43,978 nucleotides of DNA from Allomeiothermus sp035760705 (GTDB taxonomy: Bacteria; Deinococcota; Deinococci; Deinococcales; Thermaceae). The notes under the pieces were generated by a model that was not told the origin of the DNA, did not search any database, and saw only the letters and a list, made by a program, of their open reading frames with translations. Below, piece by piece: positions 17,163 through 25,197 of the stretch. Numbering within the stretch: position 1 is the stretch's first letter; each line of letters opens with the position of its first letter. Where the stretch lies: NCBI GenBank assembly GCA_035760705.1, contig DASTSL010000019.1, positions 1-43,978 on the forward strand. The letters are read 5' to 3'. The position numbers and the translations under genes were made by a program.

Positions 17163-18977
17163 CTAGCGCGAGGAAACCAACCGCTCGAACTCGTCAATGA
17201 GGCCCTCGAGCACCCCGAAGGCTCGCCGCACGGGTTCGGGGCTTTCCATATCAATCCCGGCGATCCTGAGCGCGTCGAGGGGGAAGACCGAATCCCCGGC
17301 TTTGAGGAACTCGAGGTAGCGCTGGGCGGCGGGCTCACCCTCACGCAGTACGTCTTGGGCCAGGGCATTGGCTGCTGCGATGCCGGTGGCGTACTGGTAG
17401 ACATAGTAGGGGGCGTAGAGGTGGGAGAAGTTCATCCAGCTCGAGCCCAGCCGCTCGGGGTCCACCTCGACCACCCCGCCGTAGCCCTCGGCGAAGAGTT
17501 CGGCCATGCGGCTGGTGAGAAAGGCCGCGCTCAAGGCCTCGCCCCGCTCGAGCTTCTGGTAGCACTCCAGCTCGAAGCGGGCCATGGTAGGCATCACGAA
17601 GAGGTAGCGGTGGAAGTTGGCGAAGGCCTCCTCGAGCACCGCGATCTTGAAGTCGTCGTCGGTGGATTCCTCGAGCAGCCGGGCGCGGGTCAGGGCCTGG
17701 TTGAAGTTGCTGGCGACCTCGGCCACGAAGAGGGAGTAGCGGCAATACACGTGCGGCTGGTTGAGCCGGGTGAAATAGGAGTGCATCGAGTGACCCAGCT
17801 CGTGGGCCAGTGTGCTCATCGAGAAGAGGTCGTCCTGGAAGCTCATGAAGATAAAGGGATAGGTGCCCTTGAGCCCCGAGGAGTAAGCCCCGGCCCGCTT
17901 GCCCTGGTTGAGCCCCCAGTCCACCCAGCGCTCCTGGAAGAGCCCTCTGCGCATGGGCTCGACGTACTCCACTCCCAGGGGTTCCATCCCCCGGCAGACC
18001 ATCTCGGCGGCCTCGGCGAAGGAAAGCATCGGGCCGCTGCGGAAAGGGGCGGGCGCGTCGTAGGTGGGCACGTCGTAGGTGTGCAGGCTTGCGCCGTTGG
18101 CCTTTTTGCGGATGGCCCAATAGCGGTGCCAGAGTGGGAGGTGGGCCTTGAAGGTCTCGAGTAGGTTGTCGTAGACCTTTTTGGGGATGTGGTTGAGGGA
18201 TAAGGACATCTCGAGCGAACTCGGGTAATTCCGGGCTCTAGCCTGAAAGACGAAGGCCTTCATGCTGCCCTGGAGGGTGGCGGCCAGGGTGTTCTTGAGG
18301 GCCAAGTGCCCATCGGCGTAGTGCTCCCAGGCCAGCCTGCGCACCAGCGGGCTCTCGTGAACCAGCAGGCCGCCGATGGTGGCGTGAGAAACCGGCAGGC
18401 GCATCCCGTCGAACTCCACCGGGCGGAAGGTCATGTCGGCGTTGGTGGCGGCGGCTGCCGCCGCGCTCAGGCTAGCGAGGGGATCGCTGACCTGGGCCAT
18501 CACCTCCTCGACCTCGGCGCTACGGATGTGATCGCGGCGTAATTGGAGGCGTTCCAGATGGTGACGATACATTGCCAGTTCTGGCTCTTGGGCCATGAAC
18601 TGCCCGAGCTTCACCGGCTCGATGCGTAGCATTTCAGGCACGATGAAGGCCGCTGCCGCATTCACCTTGGCGATCAGGCTGCTGGCCTGGGCATTCATGG
18701 CGGTGTAGGTGGGGTTGCCGCCGTCGGTGGAGAGGTTGAGCGAAGCGTAAAGCCCCACCTTCTGGGCGGCCAGGCTCAGCCGGTCGCGGATCTGCAAGGC
18801 TTGCAGGAGGGTCTGGGCCGATTCCCCCAGCCGCCCCACGAAGGGTTTGAGTTCGTCGAGGGAAGCCGAGACCTCCTCGAAGGCCTTTTTCCACTCGGCT
18901 TCGTTGGCGAATACGGTCTCGACACTCCACTGCTGCTCTTTGGGCAACTCCGAACGTTTGGGTAGGGCTTCTGACAT
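17163..18977 (-). CDS. pepF: oligoendopeptidase F, M3 family zinc peptidase
   Basis: 604 residues, the usual length for PepF. It is a cytosolic metallopeptidase that cuts peptides of roughly 7-17 residues. The zinc motif HELGH is at 392-396 (LAHELGHSMHSYFT), and the third ligand Glu is expected in the SLFVAEVASNFNQAL segment. The C-terminal Tyr-rich segment (LYAPYYVYQYATGIAAAN) that binds substrate is intact. TAGGAT (18984-18989 on the minus strand) is 6 bases before the ATG, so it is probably leaderless. It is monocistronic. Confidence 0.94.
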   Translation of the reverse strand: MSEALPKRSELPKEQQWSVETVFANEAEWKKAFEEVSASLDELKPFVGRLGESAQTLLQALQIRDRLSLAAQKVGLYASLNLSTDGGNPTYTAMNAQASSLIAKVNAAAAFIVPEMLRIEPVKLGQFMAQEPELAMYRHHLERLQLRRDHIRSAEVEEVMAQVSDPLASLSAAAAAATNADMTFRPVEFDGMRLPVSHATIGGLLVHESPLVRRLAWEHYADGHLALKNTLAATLQGSMKAFVFQARARNYPSSLEMSLSLNHIPKKVYDNLLETFKAHLPLWHRYWAIRKKANGASLHTYDVPTYDAPAPFRSGPMLSFAEAAEMVCRGMEPLGVEYVEPMRRGLFQERWVDWGLNQGKRAGAYSSGLKGTYPFIFMSFQDDLFSMSTLAHELGHSMHSYFTRLNQPHVYCRYSLFVAEVASNFNQALTRARLLEESTDDDFKIAVLEEAFANFHRYLFVMPTMARFELECYQKLERGEALSAAFLTSRMAELFAEGYGGVVEVDPERLGSSWMNFSHLYAPYYVYQYATGIAAANALAQDVLREGEPAAQRYLEFLKAGDSVFPLDALRIAGIDMESPEPVRRAFGVLEGLIDEFERLVSSR

Positions 18978-18983
18978 GCCCCT

Positions 18984-18989
18984 ATCCTA
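18984..18989 (-). promoter_or_regulatory. -10 box for pepF
   Basis: TAGGAT on the minus strand, 6 bases before the ATG at 18977. Confidence 0.5.
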
Positions 18990-19018
18990 AAGCACAAGAC
19001 TGACTAGCGGGTCAGTGA

Positions 19019-19111
19019 GGATAGGGAGAGGGGGAGGGCAGGAGAGTGGGGGAGAAGGAGAGCAACAGACCAGCGCTGCTCTTGGCTTGCTTTTGCTCCT
19101 CTCCCCCTCTC
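19019..19111. repeat. purine-rich inverted and dispersed repeat
   Basis: GAGAGGGGGAG (19026-19036) is perfectly complementary to CTCCCCCTCTC (19101-19111). The element also shares GGGAGAGGGGGAG, CTGCTCTTGGCTT and TTTTGCTCCTCT, in the same order, with 27134-27182. It lies after the stop of the gene at 19583 and may help terminate it. Confidence 0.5.
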
Positions 19112-19115
19112 AAGC

Positions 19116-19583
19116 TCAGGGCAGGTTTACCCGCAGGAAGCGGAAGCTATGGGCGTTGGGAAAGGGGGAGGGGATGCGGAACTCGGCGGTTTGTTTGGCC
19201 TCGAGCCGGGGGAGGGGGGCGGTGGCGATCCCCAAGGGGTTCCCCGCCACATCGAAGAACTCCAGCACCACCTCAAGCCGGTCGAAGGGCTGGTTGGCGG
19301 CGTTCTCGATCTTGCCCACCACGAAGCGCTGGCCGTTCGCTTCTTTCCACTCGAGGCCGAAGTAGCGCAGTCCGCCCCCCAAGGCCCGCCCCTCGTTGGG
19401 ATTTGGGGCGTTTTGCGCGAAGCTCGGGAGCTGGGCGGTGTGAGCGCCATCCACCACCAGGGTGTAGCCGATCACCAGCAGGACCAGGCTCGAGAGCAGC
19501 ACCTCGGCTCGTTGGCGACGCACCCGCCACAGGCCGTAGATCAACCCCGCCACCCCCAACCCGCTCAGCACGAAACCCATCAT
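19116..19583 (-). CDS. membrane-anchored FxLYD-type domain protein
   Basis: 155 residues. Two short hydrophobic segments (about 3-17 and 27-42) anchor the protein, followed by an outside domain with the layout of FxLYD/DUF3426 modules: VVGKIENAANQPFDRLEVVLEFFDVAGNPLG, ending FRFLRVNL. Such modules are beta-sandwiches of unknown role on cell surfaces. The frame is open back to 19793 and would overlap the divergent permease gene. The ATG at 19583 is preferred because TAGACT lies 7 bases upstream. Confidence 0.7.
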   Translation of the reverse strand: MMGFVLSGLGVAGLIYGLWRVRRQRAEVLLSSLVLLVIGYTLVVDGAHTAQLPSFAQNAPNPNEGRALGGGLRYFGLEWKEANGQRFVVGKIENAANQPFDRLEVVLEFFDVAGNPLGIATAPLPRLEAKQTAEFRIPSPFPNAHSFRFLRVNLP

Positions 19584-19590
19584 CGGGTCT

Positions 19591-19596
19591 AGTCTA
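19591..19596 (-). promoter_or_regulatory. -10 box for the FxLYD-type protein
   Basis: TAGACT on the minus strand, 7 bases before the ATG at 19583. Confidence 0.5.
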
Positions 19597-19712
19597 AGCG
19601 GGTTTTTCCCGACCGGGGAGGTTCCAAGAGGGCTGTAAGCTCTCGCTCTACCGGCAAATATAGACCTCCCCATCCACCGCTCGGTGGAATGACATCGGGC
19701 GTTCGTTCGGGG

Positions 19713-19718
19713 TAAGTT
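19713..19718 (+). promoter_or_regulatory. -10 box for the permease pair
   Basis: TAAGTT, 6 bases before the ATG at 19725. A small palindrome (TCCACCG, 2 bases, CGGTGGA) lies about 30 bases further upstream. Confidence 0.5.
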
Positions 19719-19724
19719 AGCCGC

Positions 19725-20549
19725 ATGCGGTTTTTGCTGGGTCTGCTGCCCCTGCACCTGCTGGTATATCTGGGGCTTTACCACCGGGAACACGGGCAGG
19801 GGGTGGTGGGGCTGGGGGAGTTGGTTCGAGGCCTAGCGAGCTACCCGGCCCAGCTGGGTCAGATCCTCTTCGGGGGAGCGCTCGAGCCGTTTTGGGGCGG
19901 GTTGCTCTCCACCGGGCTTTACTTCGGGATGGCGGCCCTGCTGCTGTGGCCGGGGTTTTATCTGCTGCGCCGCCTGCCGGCCGGGATTTTGTGGGCCATG
20001 GGCGGGCTCCCGGCCTTTCTGACCCTGGTGCTCTTGGTGATGCTGGTCTTCGGGCTCTCTAACCTCTTCTTGTTCTGGACCCCGGTCGAGCCCGGACAGC
20101 CCTGGATGGTGGGGGTGATGACCTTGGCCCTGATGCTGCCCTCGGCGGCGCGGGTGGCCTATTACCTGCGGCTGCGGCAGGAGGAGCTCATCCGGTCGGA
20201 TTTCGCCCGCACCCACCGCTCGATCGGGCTCAGCGAGCGCCGGGTACGGGCCAAGGTGAACCGGGTGGCCCTCCCCGAAGCGGTGAGCCTGATGGCCGGG
20301 GAAGCCTTCGGGCTGGCAGTGGCGGTGATGCTGCTGGAGGGCCTGATGCAGTTCCCCGGGGTGGGGCTGGCGGTGTACAACGCGCTCTCGAGCGCTTTGG
20401 GCAGCAACGAGGGGCTCAACCTGGGGGTGGCCGAGGGTGGGGCGGTCTCGTCCTCGCCGGGGCTCTTTTTGCTTTTGTTGCTGGCCGGGGTCTACGCGCT
20501 CTTGCTCGAGGCCCTGACCCGCCGTCTGGACCCGCGCCGCCAGGCTTAG
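19725..20549 (+). CDS. ABC transporter permease, DppB/OppB-like
   Basis: 274 residues with about six membrane helices. The cytosolic coupling loop (EELIRSDFARTHRSIGLSER, then LPEAVSLMAGE) is the signature of permeases for peptides, nickel or related solutes. The final helices contain LEGLMQFPGVG, typical of DppB. It is shorter than usual DppB proteins (about 310-340). The next gene is the matching DppC-like subunit 7 bases on. No ATPase or substrate-binding protein is nearby, so this pair must borrow partners from elsewhere. Confidence 0.85.
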   Translation: MRFLLGLLPLHLLVYLGLYHREHGQGVVGLGELVRGLASYPAQLGQILFGGALEPFWGGLLSTGLYFGMAALLLWPGFYLLRRLPAGILWAMGGLPAFLTLVLLVMLVFGLSNLFLFWTPVEPGQPWMVGVMTLALMLPSAARVAYYLRLRQEELIRSDFARTHRSIGLSERRVRAKVNRVALPEAVSLMAGEAFGLAVAVMLLEGLMQFPGVGLAVYNALSSALGSNEGLNLGVAEGGAVSSSPGLFLLLLLAGVYALLLEALTRRLDPRRQA

Positions 20550-20556
20550 GGGATTT

Positions 20557-21363
20557 ATGCGCTGGCTCCTGCTTCCGCTCCTGGTCTTGGTTTTGCTCGC
20601 GCCCACGCCCTCTCAGGGCTGCCCGCGGCAGGTACTCGTCAAAGCAGGGGAGACCGTGCTCGTTCCCCCCTTGGCGCCCGGTTCGCCCGCGGCCTTTTTC
20701 GGCACCGACGCCGACGGGCGCGATAACGGCTGTCTGGTGGCCAGCGGGTTGCGGCGCAGCCTCCAGATGGGGCTCTCGGTGCTGCTGTTGGCCCTGCCGC
20801 TGGGCTTGGTACTGGGCCTGGGGCTCGGTTGGCGGGGCTGGAACGTCGGGCTCTACGGCGAAATCTTCGTGCTGGCCGGGCTGATGCTCTTAGCCGGTTC
20901 GCTCTATTACCGCGAGGTGCTAGCCCTGGGGCTCGCCGTGTACATGGCCCGCACCGTGGCGGTGCGGGTGAGGACGGTGCTGCTCGAGCCGTTCCTGGAG
21001 GGGGCCTGGGCCGTGGGCGGGGGCACACTGCACATCCTCATCCGCCACGTGCTGCCACACCTGGCCCCGGTGGTCCCCGGTTTGCTGGCCACGAGCTTCG
21101 GGCTGGTGTTCTTGTGGATGGCCGAACTGGCAGTGCTGGGTTACTACGACCAGGGCGGCTACTTCGTCCAGACCGGCAGCGGTTTCGAAACGGTGCCGAT
21201 GCGCCGCTTCTTGCCGCTCAACCCCGATCTGGGCCAGCTCATCGGGACTGCCCGTTTCGAGTGGCTTTTCAACACCGAGCAACTCCTGCTCCCGGCCCTC
21301 ATGCTGGTGCTGCTGACCCTGGCCTTTAGCGACCTGGGGCGGGCGTTGAGCCGCCACCGCTGA
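20557..21363 (+). CDS. ABC transporter permease, DppC/OppC-like
   Basis: 268 residues. The N-terminal FGTDADGRDNGCLVASGLRRSLQMG matches the LGTDxxGRDxxSRLxxGxRxSL hallmark of DppC-type permeases. About five to six membrane helices follow. The coupling loop (LLEPFLEGAWAVGGGTLHIL, HVLPHLAPVVPGLLA) is recognisable but diverged. The first segment could act as a signal-like anchor. It starts 7 bases after the upstream permease gene stops. The substrate cannot be told. Confidence 0.85.
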   Translation: MRWLLLPLLVLVLLAPTPSQGCPRQVLVKAGETVLVPPLAPGSPAAFFGTDADGRDNGCLVASGLRRSLQMGLSVLLLALPLGLVLGLGLGWRGWNVGLYGEIFVLAGLMLLAGSLYYREVLALGLAVYMARTVAVRVRTVLLEPFLEGAWAVGGGTLHILIRHVLPHLAPVVPGLLATSFGLVFLWMAELAVLGYYDQGGYFVQTGSGFETVPMRRFLPLNPDLGQLIGTARFEWLFNTEQLLLPALMLVLLTLAFSDLGRALSRHR

Positions 21364-21523
21364 GCCTCTTAATCAACCGCTCTCAGAATCGCGTTTGAGG
21401 CCCTCTTTAGGAACTTCCCAGCCTTTGGGCGACCTTGCACGATACACTGATGCGGTCAGCCTTAGCGCCGTCACGCTTTGGTAACGCTCCGTAGGGCAGC
21501 CTAATGGGCAGGAGGTTTGCAGA

Positions 21524-23368
21524 ATGCGTAGATTTCTTTTGGGTCTTCCGTTTTTAGCGCTGTTATTGACGGCCTGCCCGTCGAATAATCCGCCTGCGGG
21601 GCCGGGTTCGATTTCGGGGGTGGTGATCTCTCCGGGGGCCATTCAGAACGGGGCCACCAGCCTCGTCATCAACCCCACCTTGCATAACGACCTCAACGCC
21701 AACCGCGCTGAGGAGGTCGTTCCTGGCGAGGTCATCGTCAAGTTCAAACCCACGGTGAGCTTGCAGTCGGTCTCGAGCCTCAGCGTGAACGGCCAGACCC
21801 TGAGTGTGGTGCGGCCACTGGCGCTCGAGCGCACCCAGCTGTACCGAGCCTCGGGCTTAGATAAAGCCGGAACCCTGGCCCTGGTAGAGCGTCTCGCCGC
21901 CCGCTCTGACGTGGAATACGCGGTGCCGAACCGCATCTGGCGGGCGCTAGCTAACCCCAACGATACCTTCTATGGGGCCCAGTGGCACTACCAACTGATG
22001 AACCTCCCGGCGGCCTGGGACACCACCACCGGTTCGGCCAGCACTAAGGTCGCGGTGATCGACACCGGGATCTTGCCCCATCCCGATCTGGCCGGAAGGG
22101 TAACGGGCGGCTATGACTTCATCTCCAATCCTGCCATCGCGGGCGACGGGGATGGCCGGGATGGCGACCCCACCGACGCTGGGGATGCCGAGCAGGCCGG
22201 CGAGCAGAATTCTTACCACGGCACCCACGTGGCCGGTACGGTTGGCGCCGCCACGGACAACAATGCGGGCGTAGCCGGGGTGAACTGGGCCGCCAAGATC
22301 GTGCCGATCCGGGTCTTGGGCAAAGGGGGTGGCACTACCGCCGACATCGTGGACGCCATCAAGTGGGCAGCGGGCGGTTCGGTGAGCGGGGTTCCCGCCA
22401 ACCCCAACAAGGCCGATGTCATCAACATGAGCCTGGGTGGGCAGGGAAGCTGTGATGCGGCCTCGCAGGAGGCCATCAACTTCGCCAACTCGCAGGGCAC
22501 CATCGTGGTAGTGGCGGCGGGAAACAGCGACATGGACGCCTCCGGGTTCTCCCCGGCGAGCTGTCAGAACGTCATCACGGTGGGAGCGGTCGGCCCCACC
22601 GGGGAGCGCGCCCCCTACTCTAACTATGGCTCACGCATTGACGTGATGGCCACGGGAGGTGACACCAGCCAGACTTTCACCTTTAACGGTAAAGAGTATG
22701 TGGCCGGGGTGCTGAGCACCCTCAAGGATGACCAGACCAAGACCTTCAATTACGTCTTCTACCAGGGCACCTCGATGGCCGCGCCCCACATCGCGGGAAT
22801 CGTCTCCCTGATGAAAGCTCAGAACGCCGGAATCACCTTGGCCCAGGCGCTGTCCAAGCTCAAGGCTAGTGCCACGCCTTTGACCGCCGTGGGGTGCAAT
22901 CGTCCCTCGGCCAGCGACTGCGGAGCGGGCTTGGTAGACGCAGCCAAAGCCCTGACCAGTGGTTCCACGCCTCTGCCCCCGCCCCCGCCACCCACCAACC
23001 AGGTGACGACGTACGTGGTGGCCTTCTTCTGCACCACCTCGACCTGTTTGGATGCAAGGAACAACTTGGCTATAGATTTCGACCGCTCCAAGCTCAATAC
23101 GGTCTTGCAAACCAAAGAGAGAACCCCCTACTCGATCGGAGACCTCGAGCCCGGGACTTATCTGGCTGCGGCTTTCCAGGACATCAACGACAACGGAAGG
23201 TACGACAACGAACCCCTGGGGGCTTACCCCAACGCGATCAAGGTGACAGGAAACAACATCACCAATATCGACATCCAGCTCGAGCCCTTCTCGGCCAGCG
23301 GGGCCTCGGCGAAGTCGGTGTTCCCCCGTGAGCAGATTGCCCGGCTGATCGAGCAGAAGCTCAAGTAG
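21524..23368 (+). CDS. subtilisin-like serine protease, secreted lipoprotein
   Basis: 614 residues. Lipoprotein signal MRRFLLGLPFLALLLTAC; then an inhibitor-I9-like propeptide (about 65-145, EVIVKFKPTVSLQSV to EYAVPN), the S8 catalytic domain with Asp180 (VAVIDTG), His232 (HGTHVAG), the Asn region (VVAAGNS) and Ser417 (GTSMAAPHIAG), a PPPPPP linker near 485, and a small beta domain with DINDNGRYDNEPLGAYP that may bind calcium. It likely digests external protein in this heterotroph. AGGAGG just upstream fixes the start, and a strong terminator follows. Confidence 0.93.
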   Translation: MRRFLLGLPFLALLLTACPSNNPPAGPGSISGVVISPGAIQNGATSLVINPTLHNDLNANRAEEVVPGEVIVKFKPTVSLQSVSSLSVNGQTLSVVRPLALERTQLYRASGLDKAGTLALVERLAARSDVEYAVPNRIWRALANPNDTFYGAQWHYQLMNLPAAWDTTTGSASTKVAVIDTGILPHPDLAGRVTGGYDFISNPAIAGDGDGRDGDPTDAGDAEQAGEQNSYHGTHVAGTVGAATDNNAGVAGVNWAAKIVPIRVLGKGGGTTADIVDAIKWAAGGSVSGVPANPNKADVINMSLGGQGSCDAASQEAINFANSQGTIVVVAAGNSDMDASGFSPASCQNVITVGAVGPTGERAPYSNYGSRIDVMATGGDTSQTFTFNGKEYVAGVLSTLKDDQTKTFNYVFYQGTSMAAPHIAGIVSLMKAQNAGITLAQALSKLKASATPLTAVGCNRPSASDCGAGLVDAAKALTSGSTPLPPPPPPTNQVTTYVVAFFCTTSTCLDARNNLAIDFDRSKLNTVLQTKERTPYSIGDLEPGTYLAAAFQDINDNGRYDNEPLGAYPNAIKVTGNNITNIDIQLEPFSASGASAKSVFPREQIARLIEQKLK

Positions 23369-23381
23369 ATCGCCCTTGCAA

Positions 23382-23410
23382 CCCTCCCCGGCTGGCCCGG
23401 GGAGGGGTTT
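23382..23410 (+). terminator. intrinsic terminator after the subtilase
   Basis: A perfect 10-bp stem (23382-23391 with 23397-23406) and 5-base loop, followed by GTTT, starting 13 bases after the stop codon. Confidence 0.75.
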
Positions 23411-23464
23411 CGCGGAGCATTGCGAGGGGCGAGTTTGCTTACGGTTGCCGACCCAGGCGGTGGT

Positions 23465-23470
23465 TAAAGT
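23465..23470 (+). promoter_or_regulatory. -10 box for the adenosyltransferase gene
   Basis: TAAAGT, 6 bases before the ATG at 23477. Confidence 0.5.
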
Positions 23471-23476
23471 GGGGAC

Positions 23477-24040
23477 ATGAAGATCTACACCAAAACCGGT
23501 GACAAGGGCGAGACCGGCCTCTACGGCGCCGACCGGGTTCCCAAGGATCACCCCCGGGTGGAGGCTTACGGCACCGTGGACGAGGCCAACAGCGCCATCG
23601 GGCTGGCCCGTAGCCTCCTCCCGGCCCAACACGCCGACCTCCAGGGCGACCTCGAGTACCTCCAAAACGCCCTCTTCGACCTGGGGGCCGACCTCGCCAC
23701 CCGCCAGGGCTCGCCCTACGCCAAAAACGTGGCCCGCCTCGACGCGCTGGACGTGGAGAAGCTCGAGACCCTCATCGACCGCTACCAGGAGGAAGCTCCC
23801 CCCTTCGCCGGCTTCATCCACCCCGGCGGCCACCCCGCGAGTGCTGCTTTGCACCTGGCCCGCACTATCACCCGCCGGGCCGAGCGCTGCGTGGTGAGCC
23901 TCTCGCACCAGGAGGAAGTCAACCTCGAGGCCCAGCGCTACCTCAACCGCCTCTCGGATCTGCTCTTCACGCTGGCGCGGGTGGTGAACGTGCGCGAGGG
24001 CTTCTCGGAAGAGAAGTGGTTGGTGAAAAAACGTCGATAG
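23477..24040 (+). CDS. cob(I)alamin adenosyltransferase, PduO type
   Basis: 187 residues. It transfers the adenosyl group of ATP to cob(I)alamin to make coenzyme B12. The N-terminal ATP-binding motif KIYTKTGDKGETGLYGADRV is diagnostic. The cobalamin/ATP motifs VDEANSAIG, GGHPASAALHLARTITRRAER and YLNRLSDLLFTLAR complete the trimeric helical bundle. The start is probably leaderless. It is followed after 37 bases by a BtuF-like gene, which fits a cobalamin uptake and activation set. Confidence 0.93.
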   Translation: MKIYTKTGDKGETGLYGADRVPKDHPRVEAYGTVDEANSAIGLARSLLPAQHADLQGDLEYLQNALFDLGADLATRQGSPYAKNVARLDALDVEKLETLIDRYQEEAPPFAGFIHPGGHPASAALHLARTITRRAERCVVSLSHQEEVNLEAQRYLNRLSDLLFTLARVVNVREGFSEEKWLVKKRR

Positions 24041-24077
24041 CAAAGATGATTCGGCTATCGGCTATGAGCCAAAGCCT

Positions 24078-24881
24078 ATGCGCATCATCAGCCTCACCGC
24101 CTCCAACACCGAGATCGTCTGGGCCCTCGGTTGCTTCGACCAACTGGTAGGGGTGGACGATCACTCCGACTTCCCGGCGGAGGTCTCGCGGATTCCCCGT
24201 CTCGGCCCGGACTTGCAAATCGACCTCGAGAAGGTCGAAGCCCTCAAACCGGATTTGGTGCTCTCGAGCCTTTCCGTCCCCGGCATGGAGCGGGTCGTGG
24301 AGGGCTTGGAGCAGCGCCGAATTCCCCAGGTCGTCCTCGACCCCGAAACCTTGGCGGATGTGTACGCCGACATCCGGCGGGTCGCAGAGCTTTTGGGGGT
24401 TCCTCGGCAGGGGACCCATGTGGTCCGGGCCATGCAGTGGATGATCGCGGGCGCGCGGGGCAGCTTGCCCAACTGGGTGCGCCCGCCGCGGGTGATGGTC
24501 GAGTGGTGGCCACGTCCGATGATCGCCGCGGGGCAAAGAAGCTGGGTGACCCAGATGCTCGAGGCCCTGGGGGCCCAGAACGCCTTCGCTCACCTGGAAG
24601 TGCGCTCGAGGCCGCTCAGCGGGGCCGAGGTGGAGGAAGCCCAGCCCGACCTCATCACGGTGTCGTGGTGCGGGGTCAAAAAACTGCGGCCCGAAGTGGT
24701 GCTGAAGCGGAACTTGAAGGTTCCGGCGCTCGAGTACGGCCAGGTATTCCCGCTCGAGGAGGCCTATTTGGGCCGCCCGGGGCCGCGCTTGGCCCAAGGG
24801 GTGCAGCGTCTGGCCAAGATGCTACAGCGCGTCCGGATGTGGGCCAAGCCGACTCCAGGGGTAGAAGGGGCCGGGAGATGA
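24078..24881 (+). CDS. BtuF-like periplasmic-binding-fold protein without signal peptide
   Basis: 267 residues with the type III binding-protein fold of BtuF/FhuD: RIISLTASNTEIVWALGC at the N-terminus, VEALKPDLVLSS, a long central helix and a second lobe (WWPRPMIAAG, QPDLITVSWCG). BtuF proteins deliver vitamin B12 to an ABC importer in the envelope. This one begins directly at the domain with no signal sequence, and no earlier start encodes one. It therefore probably stays in the cytosol, perhaps as a corrinoid carrier or salvage protein beside the adenosyltransferase. The next gene overlaps it by ATGA. Confidence 0.82.
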   Translation: MRIISLTASNTEIVWALGCFDQLVGVDDHSDFPAEVSRIPRLGPDLQIDLEKVEALKPDLVLSSLSVPGMERVVEGLEQRRIPQVVLDPETLADVYADIRRVAELLGVPRQGTHVVRAMQWMIAGARGSLPNWVRPPRVMVEWWPRPMIAAGQRSWVTQMLEALGAQNAFAHLEVRSRPLSGAEVEEAQPDLITVSWCGVKKLRPEVVLKRNLKVPALEYGQVFPLEEAYLGRPGPRLAQGVQRLAKMLQRVRMWAKPTPGVEGAGR

Positions 24882-25183
24882 AGGAATTCAAGGTCGTGGC
24901 CTTCTGGGTACGCCCTAAGGACGAAAAGGATTTGCCGGAGGCAGGGGACCTCCTCGAGCCTCTCCTGCAAACCTTTTACCAGGCCTTCCCCGAATACGAA
25001 GGCTGCCTGGGCGGGTTTCCGGCTCCCCGTGGGCCACACGGGGCTTTCGTCTACGTGTCGGGTCCGTGCAACGGCCTGCTGCCGGGGGCATCGGAGTATC
25101 TGCAAAGCCTGCTCGAGCAGGCTTTCCCGCAGGCCGAGGTGCGTTGGTACGGGCGGCCCTGGAGCCTTGGCGATCGGCGATAG
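24878..25183 (+). CDS. small protein of unknown function, coupled to the BtuF-like gene
   Basis: 101 residues, starting in an ATGA overlap with the preceding gene, so translation is probably coupled. I recognise no family; it has two Cys (EGCLGGF, SGPCNGLL), and the length and pattern suit a small alpha/beta domain. Co-transcription suggests a link to cobalamin metabolism. Its last codons are made from a GGCGAT repeat (GGCGATCGGCGATAGGCGATC), so the natural C-terminus may have been altered. Confidence 0.65.
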   Translation: MKEFKVVAFWVRPKDEKDLPEAGDLLEPLLQTFYQAFPEYEGCLGGFPAPRGPHGAFVYVSGPCNGLLPGASEYLQSLLEQAFPQAEVRWYGRPWSLGDRR

Positions 25184-25192
25184 GCGATCCGC
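25168..25192. repeat. GGCGAT short repeat at a gene end
   Basis: Three near-copies of GGCGATN in a row lie over the stop codon of the 101-residue gene. The same TATCGCC/GGCGATA unit occurs at 40535-40550 beside a four-helix-bundle gene. Confidence 0.45.
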
Positions 25193-25197
25193 CCGCC

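Noticed and set aside
23369..23476. Cobalamin riboswitch upstream of the adenosyltransferase
   Set aside because: The gap is only 108 bases, is partly terminator, and shows no B12-box; the transcript appears leaderless.
22631..24043. A 470-codon minus-strand open frame
   Set aside because: It runs antisense through the subtilase and the adenosyltransferase, both of which have clear catalytic motifs.
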